NCBI RefSeq assembly: GCF_018882445.1
Contig: NZ_JACVOM010000003.1
Location: 186,001 to 250,000 of the forward strand
Origin: Polynucleobacter sp. 15G-AUS-farblos
GTDB lineage: Bacteria; Pseudomonadota; Gammaproteobacteria; Burkholderiales; Burkholderiaceae
Direction: 5' to 3'
Length of the DNA stretch: 64,000 nucleotides
Within the stretch, counting starts at the first letter, position 1, and each line of letters begins with the position of its first letter. The notes under the pieces are model-generated. The model worked only from the letters and a program-made list of their open reading frames with translations, ran no database searches and was not told where the DNA came from. A program made the translations under genes and the position numbers. This document shows, piece by piece, positions 38,358 to 48,487 of the stretch.

Positions 38358-39839
38358 ATGAGCAAATTCAGACTTAAGCCACTTTTGCAGAGTTTATTGA
38401 TTGCCGCCTTAACAAGCGGAGTTGTCCTCCCATCTCAAGCTCAAAATAGCGGCCTAGAGTCTGGGGAGGCTGTTTTTGAGGTCCTCGCCTCAGAGATTGC
38501 CCTGCAGCGCGGAGAAGCAGGTCTAGCCTTTAATACCTATCTTGAAATGGCTCGGCAATACCAGGACCCACGATTGGCCCAAAGAGCTATGGAAATCGCC
38601 ATTAATGCGGGCTCTCCTGCTTTAGCACTGCAGGCAGCCCAATCTTGGGCCAGTTTGGCCCCTGCTTCAGATGCTAAGCCTAAAGAAGTCTTAGTCACCC
38701 TGTTGATCTTAAGTGACCGCTGGTCGAATGCCATTGAACCTGCGATCAACCTGTTAAAGCAACAATCTCTTGCACAACAAGAAAACACACTAAAGCAGTT
38801 GCAGGGCTTGCTTGCAAGAGCCAAGGATGAATCGGAAGCCTTAAATGCTTTTTATGCAATTGCTTCTAGCGTTAAGACTCTGCCCAACGATGCGCCCTTG
38901 CTTTATACCTACGCCTTGTCCGCAGAAAAGGTAGGGCGCTTAGATGTGATGGAAAAAACATTGCGTGAGATTTTGCGCAAGAATCCAAACGATGTGAATG
39001 CATTGAATGCTTTAGGTTACTCATTAGCTGATCGCAATCTCAAATTAACAGAAGCTTTTACGCTGATTAGTAAAGCACATCAGCTTTCACCACAAGATAG
39101 CTTCATCTTAGATAGCCTAGGTTGGGTCAACTTTCGATTGGGTAAAAACACGCTCGCATTAGAACAACTACAACAAGCATTTAATACCAAACCAGAAGCC
39201 GATATTGCAGCGCATTTAGGAGAAGTGTTGTGGGTCCTGAATCGACCAGAGCAAGCAGAAGAGATTTGGCGTCAAGGTCAAAAGCTTGATGCTAATAATC
39301 CCACGCTTAAAGAAACTTTAAAACGCTTAAAGCCTAATTGGTCCGTTGCAGAGCGTGTCTCTAAAGGTTCTTGGGACGGTCGTTTTGCGGTGAAAGTGAC
39401 CGGTCTTACTAATACCCAAAACCAAGGCGGCTCAGGCGGCTTTACCCTGACCCAAGATGAGCTTAAAGACATCTTAGAGATCCGCAATCCAATGGGCGGA
39501 TCGATTGCCAAAATTACGATTACGCCTGGTGAGGCAAGTCTTGAGCGTGATGGTCAAGTCACCACTGCAATCGATGCCGATTCTTTAGTTCAAAATACTT
39601 TGGGACTGCCCTTACCTGCACGTGGTTTATCAGATTGGTTGCGAGGACAAATTCGTCCTGGCAGCAATGCAAGTGTAGAAAGAAATAGTAAAGGTCAGGT
39701 CAGTAAAATTGATCAAGATGGATGGAATTTAATCTATAGCTGGAATGATGCAAATCGCCTAGAAAAATTAACGATGACTCGTAGTTCAAATGTGGGGTCG
39801 ATTGATATTCGCTTGGTATTTGATCGCCCAAATGATTAA
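38358..39839 (+). CDS. TPR-LolB fusion protein, no lipobox
   Basis: A 493-residue exported protein. N-terminal signal peptide (about 1-29, ending SQAQ), then TPR-like helical repeats (about 35-320, with LNALGYSLADRN and LDSLGWVNFRLGK), then a LolB-like domain (about 338-493, with NPMGGSIAKI, GLPLPARGLSDWLRGQ, GWNLIYSW and IDIRLVFD). LolB inserts lipoproteins into the outer membrane and is normally itself a lipoprotein. Here I find no cysteine in the whole protein, so no lipid anchor is possible. The following ispE overlaps it by eight bases, matching the normal lolB-ispE order. Start chosen at ATG 38358; a GTG two codons earlier is possible. Confidence 0.83.
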   Translation: MSKFRLKPLLQSLLIAALTSGVVLPSQAQNSGLESGEAVFEVLASEIALQRGEAGLAFNTYLEMARQYQDPRLAQRAMEIAINAGSPALALQAAQSWASLAPASDAKPKEVLVTLLILSDRWSNAIEPAINLLKQQSLAQQENTLKQLQGLLARAKDESEALNAFYAIASSVKTLPNDAPLLYTYALSAEKVGRLDVMEKTLREILRKNPNDVNALNALGYSLADRNLKLTEAFTLISKAHQLSPQDSFILDSLGWVNFRLGKNTLALEQLQQAFNTKPEADIAAHLGEVLWVLNRPEQAEEIWRQGQKLDANNPTLKETLKRLKPNWSVAERVSKGSWDGRFAVKVTGLTNTQNQGGSGGFTLTQDELKDILEIRNPMGGSIAKITITPGEASLERDGQVTTAIDADSLVQNTLGLPLPARGLSDWLRGQIRPGSNASVERNSKGQVSKIDQDGWNLIYSWNDANRLEKLTMTRSSNVGSIDIRLVFDRPND

Positions 39840-40716
39840 GCCTCACACCGAGATCTTGGAGCTTCACTCTCCAGCAAAACTCAATTTATTTCTTCATATC
39901 ATTGGTCGTCGATCTGACGGATACCATTTATTGCAATCTGTTTTTCAACTCATCGATTGGTGTGATGTACTCACACTTAAACTCATTCCAGAAAATGAAA
40001 TTCGACGAATCAATCCTATTTCTGGCGTAGCACCTGAAGATGACTTAGTCGTTCGTGCAGCGAAATTATTGAAAGATTTTTCTGGTTGTCCGGGTGGCGT
40101 AGAAATTGATCTCAAAAAAGAAATTCCAATGGGTGCAGGTTTAGGCGGAGGGTCCTCCGATGCGGCAAGTACTTTGATTGGATTAAATGCCCTATGGAAT
40201 CTCAATTTAGATAAACAAACATTAAGTACGCTGGGTTTAAAACTGGGGGCAGATGTGCCCTTCTTTATTTTTGGGAAAAATGCTTTTGTTGAGGGCATAG
40301 GAGAGAAAATTGAAGAAATTTCTCTGCCAACTCAGGATTTTTTGGTTATTTTTCCTAATCGAGGCATCGCTACCGCAAGCATTTTTCAAGACCCTCAATT
40401 GACCCGAGATCACGCTCCGATTACAATAGATGGCTTTCTTGCATCGCCACAGTTAGCACAAACGAATGATTGTCAGGCAGTAGCGGCGCGGATATGCCCA
40501 GAAGTGAAGCAAGCTTTAGATTGGATTAGCCAGGCAGTACCAGGCTCAGCGCCTAGAATGTCAGGCTCTGGAAGTAGCGTTTTTGCCGTCTTAGAGCCTA
40601 AGATCGACCACGCAAATCTTCATAATCTTTTGCAGAAGCTTCCTGAAGGGTGGGTAGGTAGGATTGTTAGGGGGTTAAATAAAAATCCCGCTTACAATTT
40701 GATTTCTTCAGAATGA
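39832..40716 (+). CDS. ispE: 4-diphosphocytidyl-2-C-methyl-D-erythritol kinase
   Basis: GHMP kinase of the MEP isoprenoid pathway. The N-terminal SPAKLNLFLHIIGRR and the ATP-binding glycine loop PMGAGLGGGSSDAA near residue 105 define the family; SGSGSSVFAV near the end is the third GHMP motif. I chose the ATG at 39832, which overlaps the end of the preceding gene (ATGATTAA), giving 294 residues; a longer reading from 39790 adds a non-family hydrophobic stretch. tRNA-Gln begins six bases after its stop codon, so they are co-transcribed. Confidence 0.95.
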   Translation: MIKPHTEILELHSPAKLNLFLHIIGRRSDGYHLLQSVFQLIDWCDVLTLKLIPENEIRRINPISGVAPEDDLVVRAAKLLKDFSGCPGGVEIDLKKEIPMGAGLGGGSSDAASTLIGLNALWNLNLDKQTLSTLGLKLGADVPFFIFGKNAFVEGIGEKIEEISLPTQDFLVIFPNRGIATASIFQDPQLTRDHAPITIDGFLASPQLAQTNDCQAVAARICPEVKQALDWISQAVPGSAPRMSGSGSSVFAVLEPKIDHANLHNLLQKLPEGWVGRIVRGLNKNPAYNLISSE

Positions 40717-40721
40717 CCTGT

Positions 40722-40798
40722 AGGGGAATCGCCAAGCTGGTTAAGGCACTGGATTTTGATTCCAGCATGCGAAGGTTCGAATCCTTCTTCCCCTGCCA
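40722..40798 (+). tRNA. tRNA-Gln (anticodon TTG)
   Basis: A 77-nt cloverleaf including an encoded CCA. The acceptor stem AGGGGAA pairs perfectly with TTCCCCT; the anticodon stem is CTGGA/TCCAG with loop TTTTGAT and anticodon TTG at 40756-40758; the T arm is GAAGG-TTCGAAT-CCTTC. It starts six bases after the ispE stop and precedes prs, matching the conserved Burkholderiales order, and it probably matures from the lolB-ispE-prs transcript. Confidence 0.97.
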
Positions 40799-40846
40799 AA
40801 TACTGTAGAAACGACACAGAAACCACTTAACCTCTACCCAAAGCCT

Positions 40847-41815
40847 ATGTCCGCCCCCATGAACGCCGATTTATTGACTTTATTTACAGGCAACGCAAAT
40901 CCCGTTTTGGCGCACGCTGTTGCCAAAGAGCTCAATCTCCAAATGGGCAAAGCCTTTGTAGGCCGGTTCTCCGATGGTGAGATTCAGGTGGAAATTCAAG
41001 AAAATGTACGCGGTAAAAATGTTGTTGTAATCCAATCAACCTGTGCTCCAACAAACGATAGTTTGATGGAGCTTATGATCATGATCGATGCTCTCAAGCG
41101 AGCATCTGCAAGCCGCATAACCGCAGTGATCCCTTACTTCGGTTACGCCAGACAGGATCGTCGCCCGCGCTCTGCCCGCGTTGCGATCTCTGCTCGTATC
41201 GTGGCAAACATGCTTCAGTCAGTAGCCGGCATCGAGCGTGTGCTGACCATGGATCTCCATGCTGACCAAATTCAAGGCTTCTTTGATATCCCTGTAGACA
41301 ACATTTATGCATCGCCAGTGTTGCTGGCTGACCTAGAGGCACAGAAGACCAAAAAAGACCTCATCATTGTTTCCCCAGACATTGGGGGTGTAGTGCGTGC
41401 CCGCGCTATGGCTAAGCAATTGGGTACCGATTTAGCCATTATTGATAAACGTCGCCCCAAAGCAAACGTTTCTGAAGTAATGCACCTGATTGGCGAAGTA
41501 GAAGGCCGTCATTGCGTCATCATGGATGACATCATTGATACCGGCGGAACCCTCTGTAAGGCCGCTGAAGCGCTTAAAGAGCGTGGCGCCAAGGGTGTTA
41601 CCGCTTACTGTACTCATGCGGTCCTGTCAGGCGGTGCTGTGGCTCGTATTGCCTCCTCTGAATTAGATGAGCTTGTAGTGACCGATACCATCCCATTGAC
41701 CCCAGAAGCCATGAAAGTGGCCAAAATTCGTCAGTTGAGCGTGGCACCGATCCTGGCTGAAACCCTTTCCCGCATTAGTAAGGGCGATTCAGTCATGTCC
41801 ATGTTTGCCGAATAA
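40847..41815 (+). CDS. prs: ribose-phosphate pyrophosphokinase
   Basis: Makes PRPP from ribose-5-phosphate and ATP for nucleotide, His and Trp synthesis. The 322-residue protein begins with [10 protein letters not shown], has the flexible loop [15 protein letters not shown] near residue 105 and the PRPP-binding signature [13 protein letters not shown] near residue 225. Start at [10 protein letters not shown]; a second ATG four codons later is possible. It follows tRNA-Gln and precedes rplY, a conserved neighbourhood. Confidence 0.97.
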   Translation: MSAPMNADLLTLFTGNANPVLAHAVAKELNLQMGKAFVGRFSDGEIQVEIQENVRGKNVVVIQSTCAPTNDSLMELMIMIDALKRASASRITAVIPYFGYARQDRRPRSARVAISARIVANMLQSVAGIERVLTMDLHADQIQGFFDIPVDNIYASPVLLADLEAQKTKKDLIIVSPDIGGVVRARAMAKQLGTDLAIIDKRRPKANVSEVMHLIGEVEGRHCVIMDDIIDTGGTLCKAAEALKERGAKGVTAYCTHAVLSGGAVARIASSELDELVVTDTIPLTPEAMKVAKIRQLSVAPILAETLSRISKGDSVMSMFAE

Positions 41816-41949
41816 GCCAAAAAAGCTGTATTTACTTGCTTTTTGGTAGTTTTGAGCCATTTGTAGGCAAAAATACCCATTCCCACGATATAATTGAAGG
41901 CTTTTCTGTTTGGTCGCGAACGGAAATTAACCTTAAAAGGGAATTTGAT
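41816..41949 (+). promoter_or_regulatory. prs-rplY gap with weak hairpin and -10 box
   Basis: The first 30 bases hold an AT-rich hairpin (CCAAAAAAGC with GCTTTTTGG, one bulge) that may act as a partial terminator after prs. TATAAT occurs at 41889-41894 as a likely -10 for rplY; the matching -35 region is weak. The end carries an AAGGGA ribosome site for rplY. Confidence 0.45.
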
Positions 41950-42597
41950 ATGAAAGTTGTAGCCTTTGAAAGAAGCGTACAGGGAACGGGTGCGAGCCGC
42001 CGTCTGCGCAATTCCGGTAAAACTCCGGGAATCGTTTACGGTAGTAAAGATCCAGCCTTGGTCATTGAGTTAGACCATAACGCGTTGTTCCATGCTCTCC
42101 GCAAGGAAGCATTCCACTCCTCCATTTTGGATTTGGAAATTGGTGGCAAAACACAAAAAGTGTTGCTGCGTGATTACCAGATGCATCCATTCAGGCCATT
42201 GGTTTTGCACATTGACTTCCAGCGCGTATCTGCGACTGAGAAAGTTCACATGCGCGTTCCATTGCACTTCACTAACGCCGAAACTTCAGCAGCTGTGAAA
42301 TTGCAAGGCGCTGTTATTAGCCACATCCTCAACGATCTGGAAGTATCTTGCTTACCAGCAGACTTACCAGAGTTCCTTGAAGTGGACTTAGGCAAAATTG
42401 AAGTGGGTCATTCTATTCACGCTAAAGACGTTGCATTACCTAAAGGTGTTTCTTTGGTATTGCACGTTGAGCAAGAAAACCCAGTACTTGCAAATGCACG
42501 TATTCCTGCTGTTAAAGCCGCTGAAACTGAAGAGGCTGCTCCAGCCGCTGCAGCTCCAGCTGCCGCTCCTGCAGCGGATGCAAAAGATAAGGCTTAA
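41950..42597 (+). CDS. rplY: 50S ribosomal protein L25/general stress protein Ctc
   Basis: 5S rRNA-binding large-subunit protein, long (Ctc-type) form of 215 residues. It starts [20 protein letters not shown], with GKTPGIVYG in the L25 domain (1-95), then the C-terminal beta domain (about 100-190) and an Ala/Pro-rich acidic tail ([15 protein letters not shown]). An in-frame upstream reading to 41836 lacks homology; the AAGGGA site supports 41950. The tail looks like low-complexity drift. A strong terminator follows. Confidence 0.96.
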   Translation: MKVVAFERSVQGTGASRRLRNSGKTPGIVYGSKDPALVIELDHNALFHALRKEAFHSSILDLEIGGKTQKVLLRDYQMHPFRPLVLHIDFQRVSATEKVHMRVPLHFTNAETSAAVKLQGAVISHILNDLEVSCLPADLPEFLEVDLGKIEVGHSIHAKDVALPKGVSLVLHVEQENPVLANARIPAVKAAETEEAAPAAAAPAAAPAADAKDKA

Positions 42598-42625
42598 TGA
42601 TTTAAAGTCGCATTCTTTGCAACCG

Positions 42626-42654
42626 AAGGCCCGCGAAAGCGGGCTTTCTTTTTT
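42626..42654 (+). terminator. intrinsic terminator of rplY
   Basis: Stem GCCCGC/GCGGGC (42629-42634, 42639-42644) with a GAAA tetraloop, extended by AAG/TTT pairs, followed by a T-rich tail. It lies 29 bases after the rplY stop codon. Confidence 0.88.
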
Positions 42655-42694
42655 GTACTTTGTAGAAAAGCGTTTATATCTTTAAACTCCCACC

Positions 42695-44062
<1,368 letters not shown>

Positions 44063-44098
44063 AAATCTCCTAAGGCTTTATCAGCTACAGGCAAGAGT

Positions 44099-44722
44099 TT
44101 AGCCTCTTCTACCCCGAAATAGACAGGCTTTTACGGCCCCTGCCTCTAAGTATTTTCCACAATGCCACTCTGGTATCAGGGCTTCTACTTCCTCACGGGT
44201 ACGGCTGGCGGGAAACTCGACATAAATACCCCCACCAGTAGAGTCATCACACACTCTAGCAGCCTCAATCACTGCACGATCGAGTAATGCTGAATCTTGA
44301 AAAGGAGGGTCTATAAAAATCAAATGACAGGAATGATCCGCCTGTTTTTTTAAGAACTCTAAACTGTCTGCATGCAAAATGTCGACCGCGCCCGTCACTG
44401 GGGAAGATTGCAACAATGTGAAGTTCGCTTGCAAATTGACGTGGGCTTTTTTATCTTTCTCTAAAAGCACCACCAACTCAGCGTTGCGGGAGGCAGCCTC
44501 AAAGCCCAATGCACCAGTACCTGCAAATAAATCCAAACAACGTAATCCACTTAAATCTTGTCCAAGCCAATTAAAGAGGGTTTCTCGAATACGGTCAGTA
44601 GTAGGGCGTAAGCCTGGTAAATCTAAAACCGAGAGCAAGCGACTACGCCATATACCCCCAATGATTCTGACTTTCTTAGGCGGCTCAAGTTTTGAACCTT
44701 TTTTAATCACCGCTTTGTTCAT
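44099..44722 (-). CDS. rsmD: 16S rRNA (guanine-966-N2)-methyltransferase
   Basis: SAM-dependent methyltransferase acting on G966 of assembled 30S particles. The 207-residue protein has IGGIWRSRLL and LRPTTDRIRETLFNWLG near the start, the SAM motif LDLFAGTGALGFEA and the catalytic DPPF motif (FIDPPFQD), all RsmD features. It begins seven bases after the inactive M16 gene and precedes coaD. Confidence 0.94.
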   Translation of the reverse strand: MNKAVIKKGSKLEPPKKVRIIGGIWRSRLLSVLDLPGLRPTTDRIRETLFNWLGQDLSGLRCLDLFAGTGALGFEAASRNAELVVLLEKDKKAHVNLQANFTLLQSSPVTGAVDILHADSLEFLKKQADHSCHLIFIDPPFQDSALLDRAVIEAARVCDDSTGGGIYVEFPASRTREEVEALIPEWHCGKYLEAGAVKACLFRGRRG

Positions 44723-44728
44723 GCGCTA

Positions 44729-46078
44729 TTAGCGGGCAGTTTTGCTTTGCGCACCCAAGACCACAATCTTCATACGGTCCATCGCAAGATGTTTTTGAAA
44801 TGCAGCAGTCACCTGCTCTAAGGTCACCGCTTCAACTTGCTTCGTCCATATCTCCATCGTATCGAGAGGTAAATCATTCCAGGCAATCGACGACACGTTA
44901 TCCAGTAACTTGCGATTGTTATCAATGCGCAAAGGGTAACCATTAACCAAGTTGGACTTGGCAGCTACCAGCTCTGAACTTGTGGGACCATCGGCAATAA
45001 ATTTACCAATCGTACTACTCAACACTTCCAGCGCCAGTGCAGCTTGGTCATTCTTTGTTTGTAGGCCAGACTGGAAAATTCCAGTTTCTTTACCAGGTGC
45101 AAAGTAGCTAAACACACTGTAAGCAAGCCCCCGCTTTTCTCTGACCTCGGATACCAGTCGAGACACAAAGCCACCGCCGCCCAATATGTAATTACCCACC
45201 AGTAAAGGAAAGTAGTCAGGATTATTGCGGGCAATTGCTGTCATACCCATGGCGATATGAGCCTGTTGAGAACCAAACGGAATTTGTATTTCTCGTGCAA
45301 CCAAACTCTCTACAGGAGAGCGCTCAAGCATTGGTATCGGCGCAATTGCTACGCCAGACTGCGGAATCTTTTTCAATAAGATTTGCGCAATCTCATCAGC
45401 TTGGGCGCTATCAACATCACCCACAATACTAATAATGATGCGATCACCGCGATAAAACGTTTTATGAAATTGCATTAAGTCAGATACGCTCACTGAGCCT
45501 ACTGATTTCACGGTTGGCGAGTTACCCAAGGGGTAGCTGCCATAAACTGATTTTTTAAAACGTCGCTCTAATACAAATTCAGGCTTTGTTTCTGCTTCAA
45601 GCAAATTGGTAATGGAACGTTGCTTCTCACGCTCCAAAATTTTGGCGTCGTACAAAGGTGAACTGAGCATGGTCGCCGCTAATTGCACTGCTCTATCTCG
45701 TAGATCTTTGCGACTCAAACTCCGAATCCGCATAGTGGTACGTTCCCCGCCTACTGACACCCCAATATTGGCACCTAAATCCGCTATTTCATCGGCAATT
45801 TGAGCTTCGGTCCAAACCCCCTTATCACCACGAGCGCCATAGCTCATAAGGCCTGCCGTCATGTCTGCTAGGCCACTTTTATCTGCGGGATCATAACGGT
45901 CACCCGCATCAATGCTGATCTCAATATCTACCATAGGCAAAGCCTTGGTTTGCACCAGAAATACTTTGGCCCCTTTGACAGAATTGAGTTTTTCGATGGG
46001 CAATATGGCATAGGCACTCTGCATTAGCCCAACACTCAAAATACTGATCCACAATCCCCGGTTTAAAGCGCGCATCAT
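44729..46078 (-). CDS. M16-family peptidase-like protein, inactive partner
   Basis: A 449-residue exported protein with a signal peptide (about 1-23, ending SAYA) and two M16 domains. The metal-binding HxxEH motif is missing: the equivalent place reads GLADMTAGLMSYGARG. The C-terminal half retains RGLAYSVFSYF, the substrate-binding element. This fits the known two-gene layout in which one subunit supplies the catalytic zinc site and the other helps bind substrate. It overlaps the active partner by four bases, supporting a heterodimer in the periplasm. Confidence 0.88.
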   Translation of the reverse strand: MMRALNRGLWISILSVGLMQSAYAILPIEKLNSVKGAKVFLVQTKALPMVDIEISIDAGDRYDPADKSGLADMTAGLMSYGARGDKGVWTEAQIADEIADLGANIGVSVGGERTTMRIRSLSRKDLRDRAVQLAATMLSSPLYDAKILEREKQRSITNLLEAETKPEFVLERRFKKSVYGSYPLGNSPTVKSVGSVSVSDLMQFHKTFYRGDRIIISIVGDVDSAQADEIAQILLKKIPQSGVAIAPIPMLERSPVESLVAREIQIPFGSQQAHIAMGMTAIARNNPDYFPLLVGNYILGGGGFVSRLVSEVREKRGLAYSVFSYFAPGKETGIFQSGLQTKNDQAALALEVLSSTIGKFIADGPTSSELVAAKSNLVNGYPLRIDNNRKLLDNVSSIAWNDLPLDTMEIWTKQVEAVTLEQVTAAFQKHLAMDRMKIVVLGAQSKTAR

Positions 46079-47442
46079 TTGCCCTCCTTGTTTACAGGAG
46101 ATTTTCTGGCTTGAGGATCCAATACAGCAATGGTTAAACCATCATCGACTAAATACTTTTTAGCAACTTCTTGCACCTGTTTGGGTGTAATGGTTTGCAT
46201 TTTCTCCAGCATGGAATCAATATCTTTCCAAGAGAAGCCGGCCATCTCATTACTACCAATTTCCATTGCCTGGCCAAAAATAGAATCCCGTTTATAAATC
46301 TGATTAGACAAAATGCGCACCTTGATGCGCTTGAGCTCTGACTCCAAAATCCCATTCTGCTTAATCTCTTCAAGGGCTTTGCGAATGCTCGCTTGTGCTT
46401 GCGCTACCGTCTTTCCCTTGGCCATCGTGGCGCTAATTAAAAATAATTCGGGTCCACGAGAAATCATGTCGTACCCAGCATTCACATCATTGACGACTTT
46501 CTCTTGCTTCACCAAAACCCGATTGAGACGGGCATTGTCATAGCCATCAAGGACTGCTGTTAGAAGCTCTAATGCATAAGGCTCAGGGTCATCTAGCTTA
46601 CCTGGCTCAAGTCTAGGGACCTTCCAGGCCATAGCCAGTTGAGCACTGTCTGCAGGAGCCTTTACTTCAACTTGTTTAATCCCTTTTTGTGGCGGCTCAA
46701 TTTGTGGCTTACGTACCGGTAATTCATGAGGTGCAACAACACCGTAGTACTTTTGTACTAGCTTGAGCATGTTCTGCGGATCTACATCACCGCTAATGAC
46801 AACGGTAGCATTATTGGGCGCATACCAATTGCGATACCAATCACGTGCGTCGGCTGCTTTCATATTCACTAAATCATTCATCCATCCAATCACCGGATGG
46901 CGATAAGGTGAACTCATGTAAGCAGTGGCCATCAAGGATTCATACAAGAGGCTACTTGGATTATCTTCTGTACGTAGTCGACGTTCTTCCATCACAACCT
47001 GAATCTCTTTATCAAACTCAGCGTCATCAAAATTGAGATTTGACATACGATCTGCTTCAAGCTTAATGACTTCTTCTAATTTTGATTTCTCTACCTGCTG
47101 AAAGTACGCGGTGTAATCGCGTGAAGTAAAAGCATTCTCACGACCACCTACTGCTGCAACTAAACGAGAAAACTCTCCTGACTTTACTTTTTTAGTCCCC
47201 TTAAACATCATGTGCTCAAGCACATGGGCTACCCCGGTTTTGCCATTGATTTCATCCATTGAGCCGGCACGGTACCAAACCATATGGGCTACTGTCGGCG
47301 CACGATGATCCTCCCTGACAATCAATTTCAGACCATTGCTTAAATTGAACTCATGGGTTTGAGGCGTATTACTTGTAGCAGCCCATGACAGGGGGGTAGC
47401 TATAAGAAAGAATAAGAAAAATCGAAGTAAATTTGATCGCAT
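46075..47442 (-). CDS. M16-family zinc peptidase
   Basis: A 455-residue periplasmic metallopeptidase with a signal peptide (about 1-21, ending SWAA). The inverted zinc motif HxxEH is in HVLEHMMFKGT near residue 72, with the downstream Glu in the VVMEERRLRTEDNP segment, so it should be active. Two M16 domains follow the usual layout. Its substrates are unknown. It overlaps the inactive partner gene by four bases and is divergent from ftsY. Confidence 0.92.
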   Translation of the reverse strand: MRSNLLRFFLFFLIATPLSWAATSNTPQTHEFNLSNGLKLIVREDHRAPTVAHMVWYRAGSMDEINGKTGVAHVLEHMMFKGTKKVKSGEFSRLVAAVGGRENAFTSRDYTAYFQQVEKSKLEEVIKLEADRMSNLNFDDAEFDKEIQVVMEERRLRTEDNPSSLLYESLMATAYMSSPYRHPVIGWMNDLVNMKAADARDWYRNWYAPNNATVVISGDVDPQNMLKLVQKYYGVVAPHELPVRKPQIEPPQKGIKQVEVKAPADSAQLAMAWKVPRLEPGKLDDPEPYALELLTAVLDGYDNARLNRVLVKQEKVVNDVNAGYDMISRGPELFLISATMAKGKTVAQAQASIRKALEEIKQNGILESELKRIKVRILSNQIYKRDSIFGQAMEIGSNEMAGFSWKDIDSMLEKMQTITPKQVQEVAKKYLVDDGLTIAVLDPQARKSPVNKEGK

Positions 47443-47505
47443 CTGCTAAATCACCATGTCCCAAGAATTAAATTGATAAGATGCAAGGATTAAATTGTAT
47501 CGATT

Positions 47506-48396
47506 ATGTTCGGATTAAGTAAAACCCTCGGATCTCTTTTCAAATCAAGCAAAACGGATGAAGCTTGGTTTGATACCTTAGAAGAATCACTGATTCAAGG
47601 TGATGTGGGCCTTCCTACGACCGAACAACTCATCGGCAAGTTACGCAAGGCAGCTAAATCAGAAAAGGCTTCCAGCCCTGAGGAGCTTCAGGCGCTCCTC
47701 ATTCAAGAGGTTGACTCCTTACTAAAGCCCCTAGAGCCTTCTCCTAACCCTCTATTCATTACTGATAAAGCGGCTATTCCCGAGGTCTGGTTGGTGGTTG
47801 GCGTCAATGGTGCGGGTAAAACCACCACGATTGGCAAACTCTGTCGTCTCTTTCAGGCGCAAAATAAATCTGTTCTTTTGGCTGCTGGAGATACCTTCAG
47901 AGCTGCTGCACGCAATCAACTTCAAGAATGGGGTGGACGCAATCAAGTAGACGTGATTACCCAAGAAGGTGGGGATGCTGCTGCAGTAGCCCACGATGCC
48001 ATTCATTCAGCGATTTCACGCAAAAGCGATATTTTGATTATTGATACAGCGGGTCGTCTTGCAACCCAAGACCATCTGATGGAAGAGCTCAAGAAAGTAA
48101 AACGGGTCATTGGTAAAGCCCTTCCAGGCGCCCCACACCATACTTTGCTAGTCCTTGATGGCAATACAGGTCAAAATGGATTGAGCCAGGTAAGGGCCTT
48201 TCATGCGGCATTGGGGCTGACAGGAATCATTGTCACCAAGCTTGATGGCACCGCAAAAGGCGGGGTTATTTGCGCCCTAGCCCATACCCTACAAGAGGGA
48301 CCTAAACCGGCAATCTTGGCTCTAGGTAAAGGTGAGGGAATTGATGATTTAGCCGCCTTCACAGCAGGGCAATATGCCTCAGAATTATTCAATTAA
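47506..48396 (+). CDS. ftsY: signal recognition particle receptor FtsY, short form
   Basis: SRP receptor GTPase that docks ribosome-nascent chains at the inner membrane. The NG domains are intact: GVNGAGKTTTIGKL (G1) near residue 99, DTFRAAARNQL, DTAGR, TKLDGTAKGG and the closing GEGIDDLAAF. The protein is 296 residues and begins almost directly with the N domain, so the long acidic A domain seen in E. coli is missing; the short amphipathic start MFGLSKTLGSLFKS may serve for membrane contact. It is divergent from the M16 genes and precedes rpoH. Confidence 0.96.
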   Translation: MFGLSKTLGSLFKSSKTDEAWFDTLEESLIQGDVGLPTTEQLIGKLRKAAKSEKASSPEELQALLIQEVDSLLKPLEPSPNPLFITDKAAIPEVWLVVGVNGAGKTTTIGKLCRLFQAQNKSVLLAAGDTFRAAARNQLQEWGGRNQVDVITQEGGDAAAVAHDAIHSAISRKSDILIIDTAGRLATQDHLMEELKKVKRVIGKALPGAPHHTLLVLDGNTGQNGLSQVRAFHAALGLTGIIVTKLDGTAKGGVICALAHTLQEGPKPAILALGKGEGIDDLAAFTAGQYASELFN

Positions 48397-48424
48397 ATCA
48401 GACACTTAAAGACTTTTAAAAGGA

Positions 48425-48451
48425 TTAGCACTCTATTGACAAGAGTGCTAA
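48425..48451 (+). promoter_or_regulatory. CIRCE operator (HrcA site) upstream of rpoH
   Basis: TTAGCACTC (48425-48433), a nine-base spacer and GAGTGCTAA (48443-48451) form an exact CIRCE inverted repeat, 36 bases before the rpoH start. A TTGACA -35 box (48436-48441) lies inside the spacer; the best -10, TCTATT at 48460-48465, has an 18-bp spacing. HrcA bound here would cover the promoter. Confidence 0.9.
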
Positions 48452-48487
48452 AATAGACTTCTATTAACACCTCATATTGATAAAAAA

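Noticed and set aside
39945..40298. A 117-codon open frame opposite ispE
   Set aside because: Mirrors the GHMP kinase coding sequence; product has no recognisable features.
44379..44732. A 117-codon open frame opposite rsmD
   Set aside because: Shadow of rsmD, whose methyltransferase motifs are clear; no independent support.
44729..46078. Loss of the zinc motif in the second M16 gene as a decayed gene
   Set aside because: The frame is intact and full length, and paired active/inactive M16 genes are a known arrangement.
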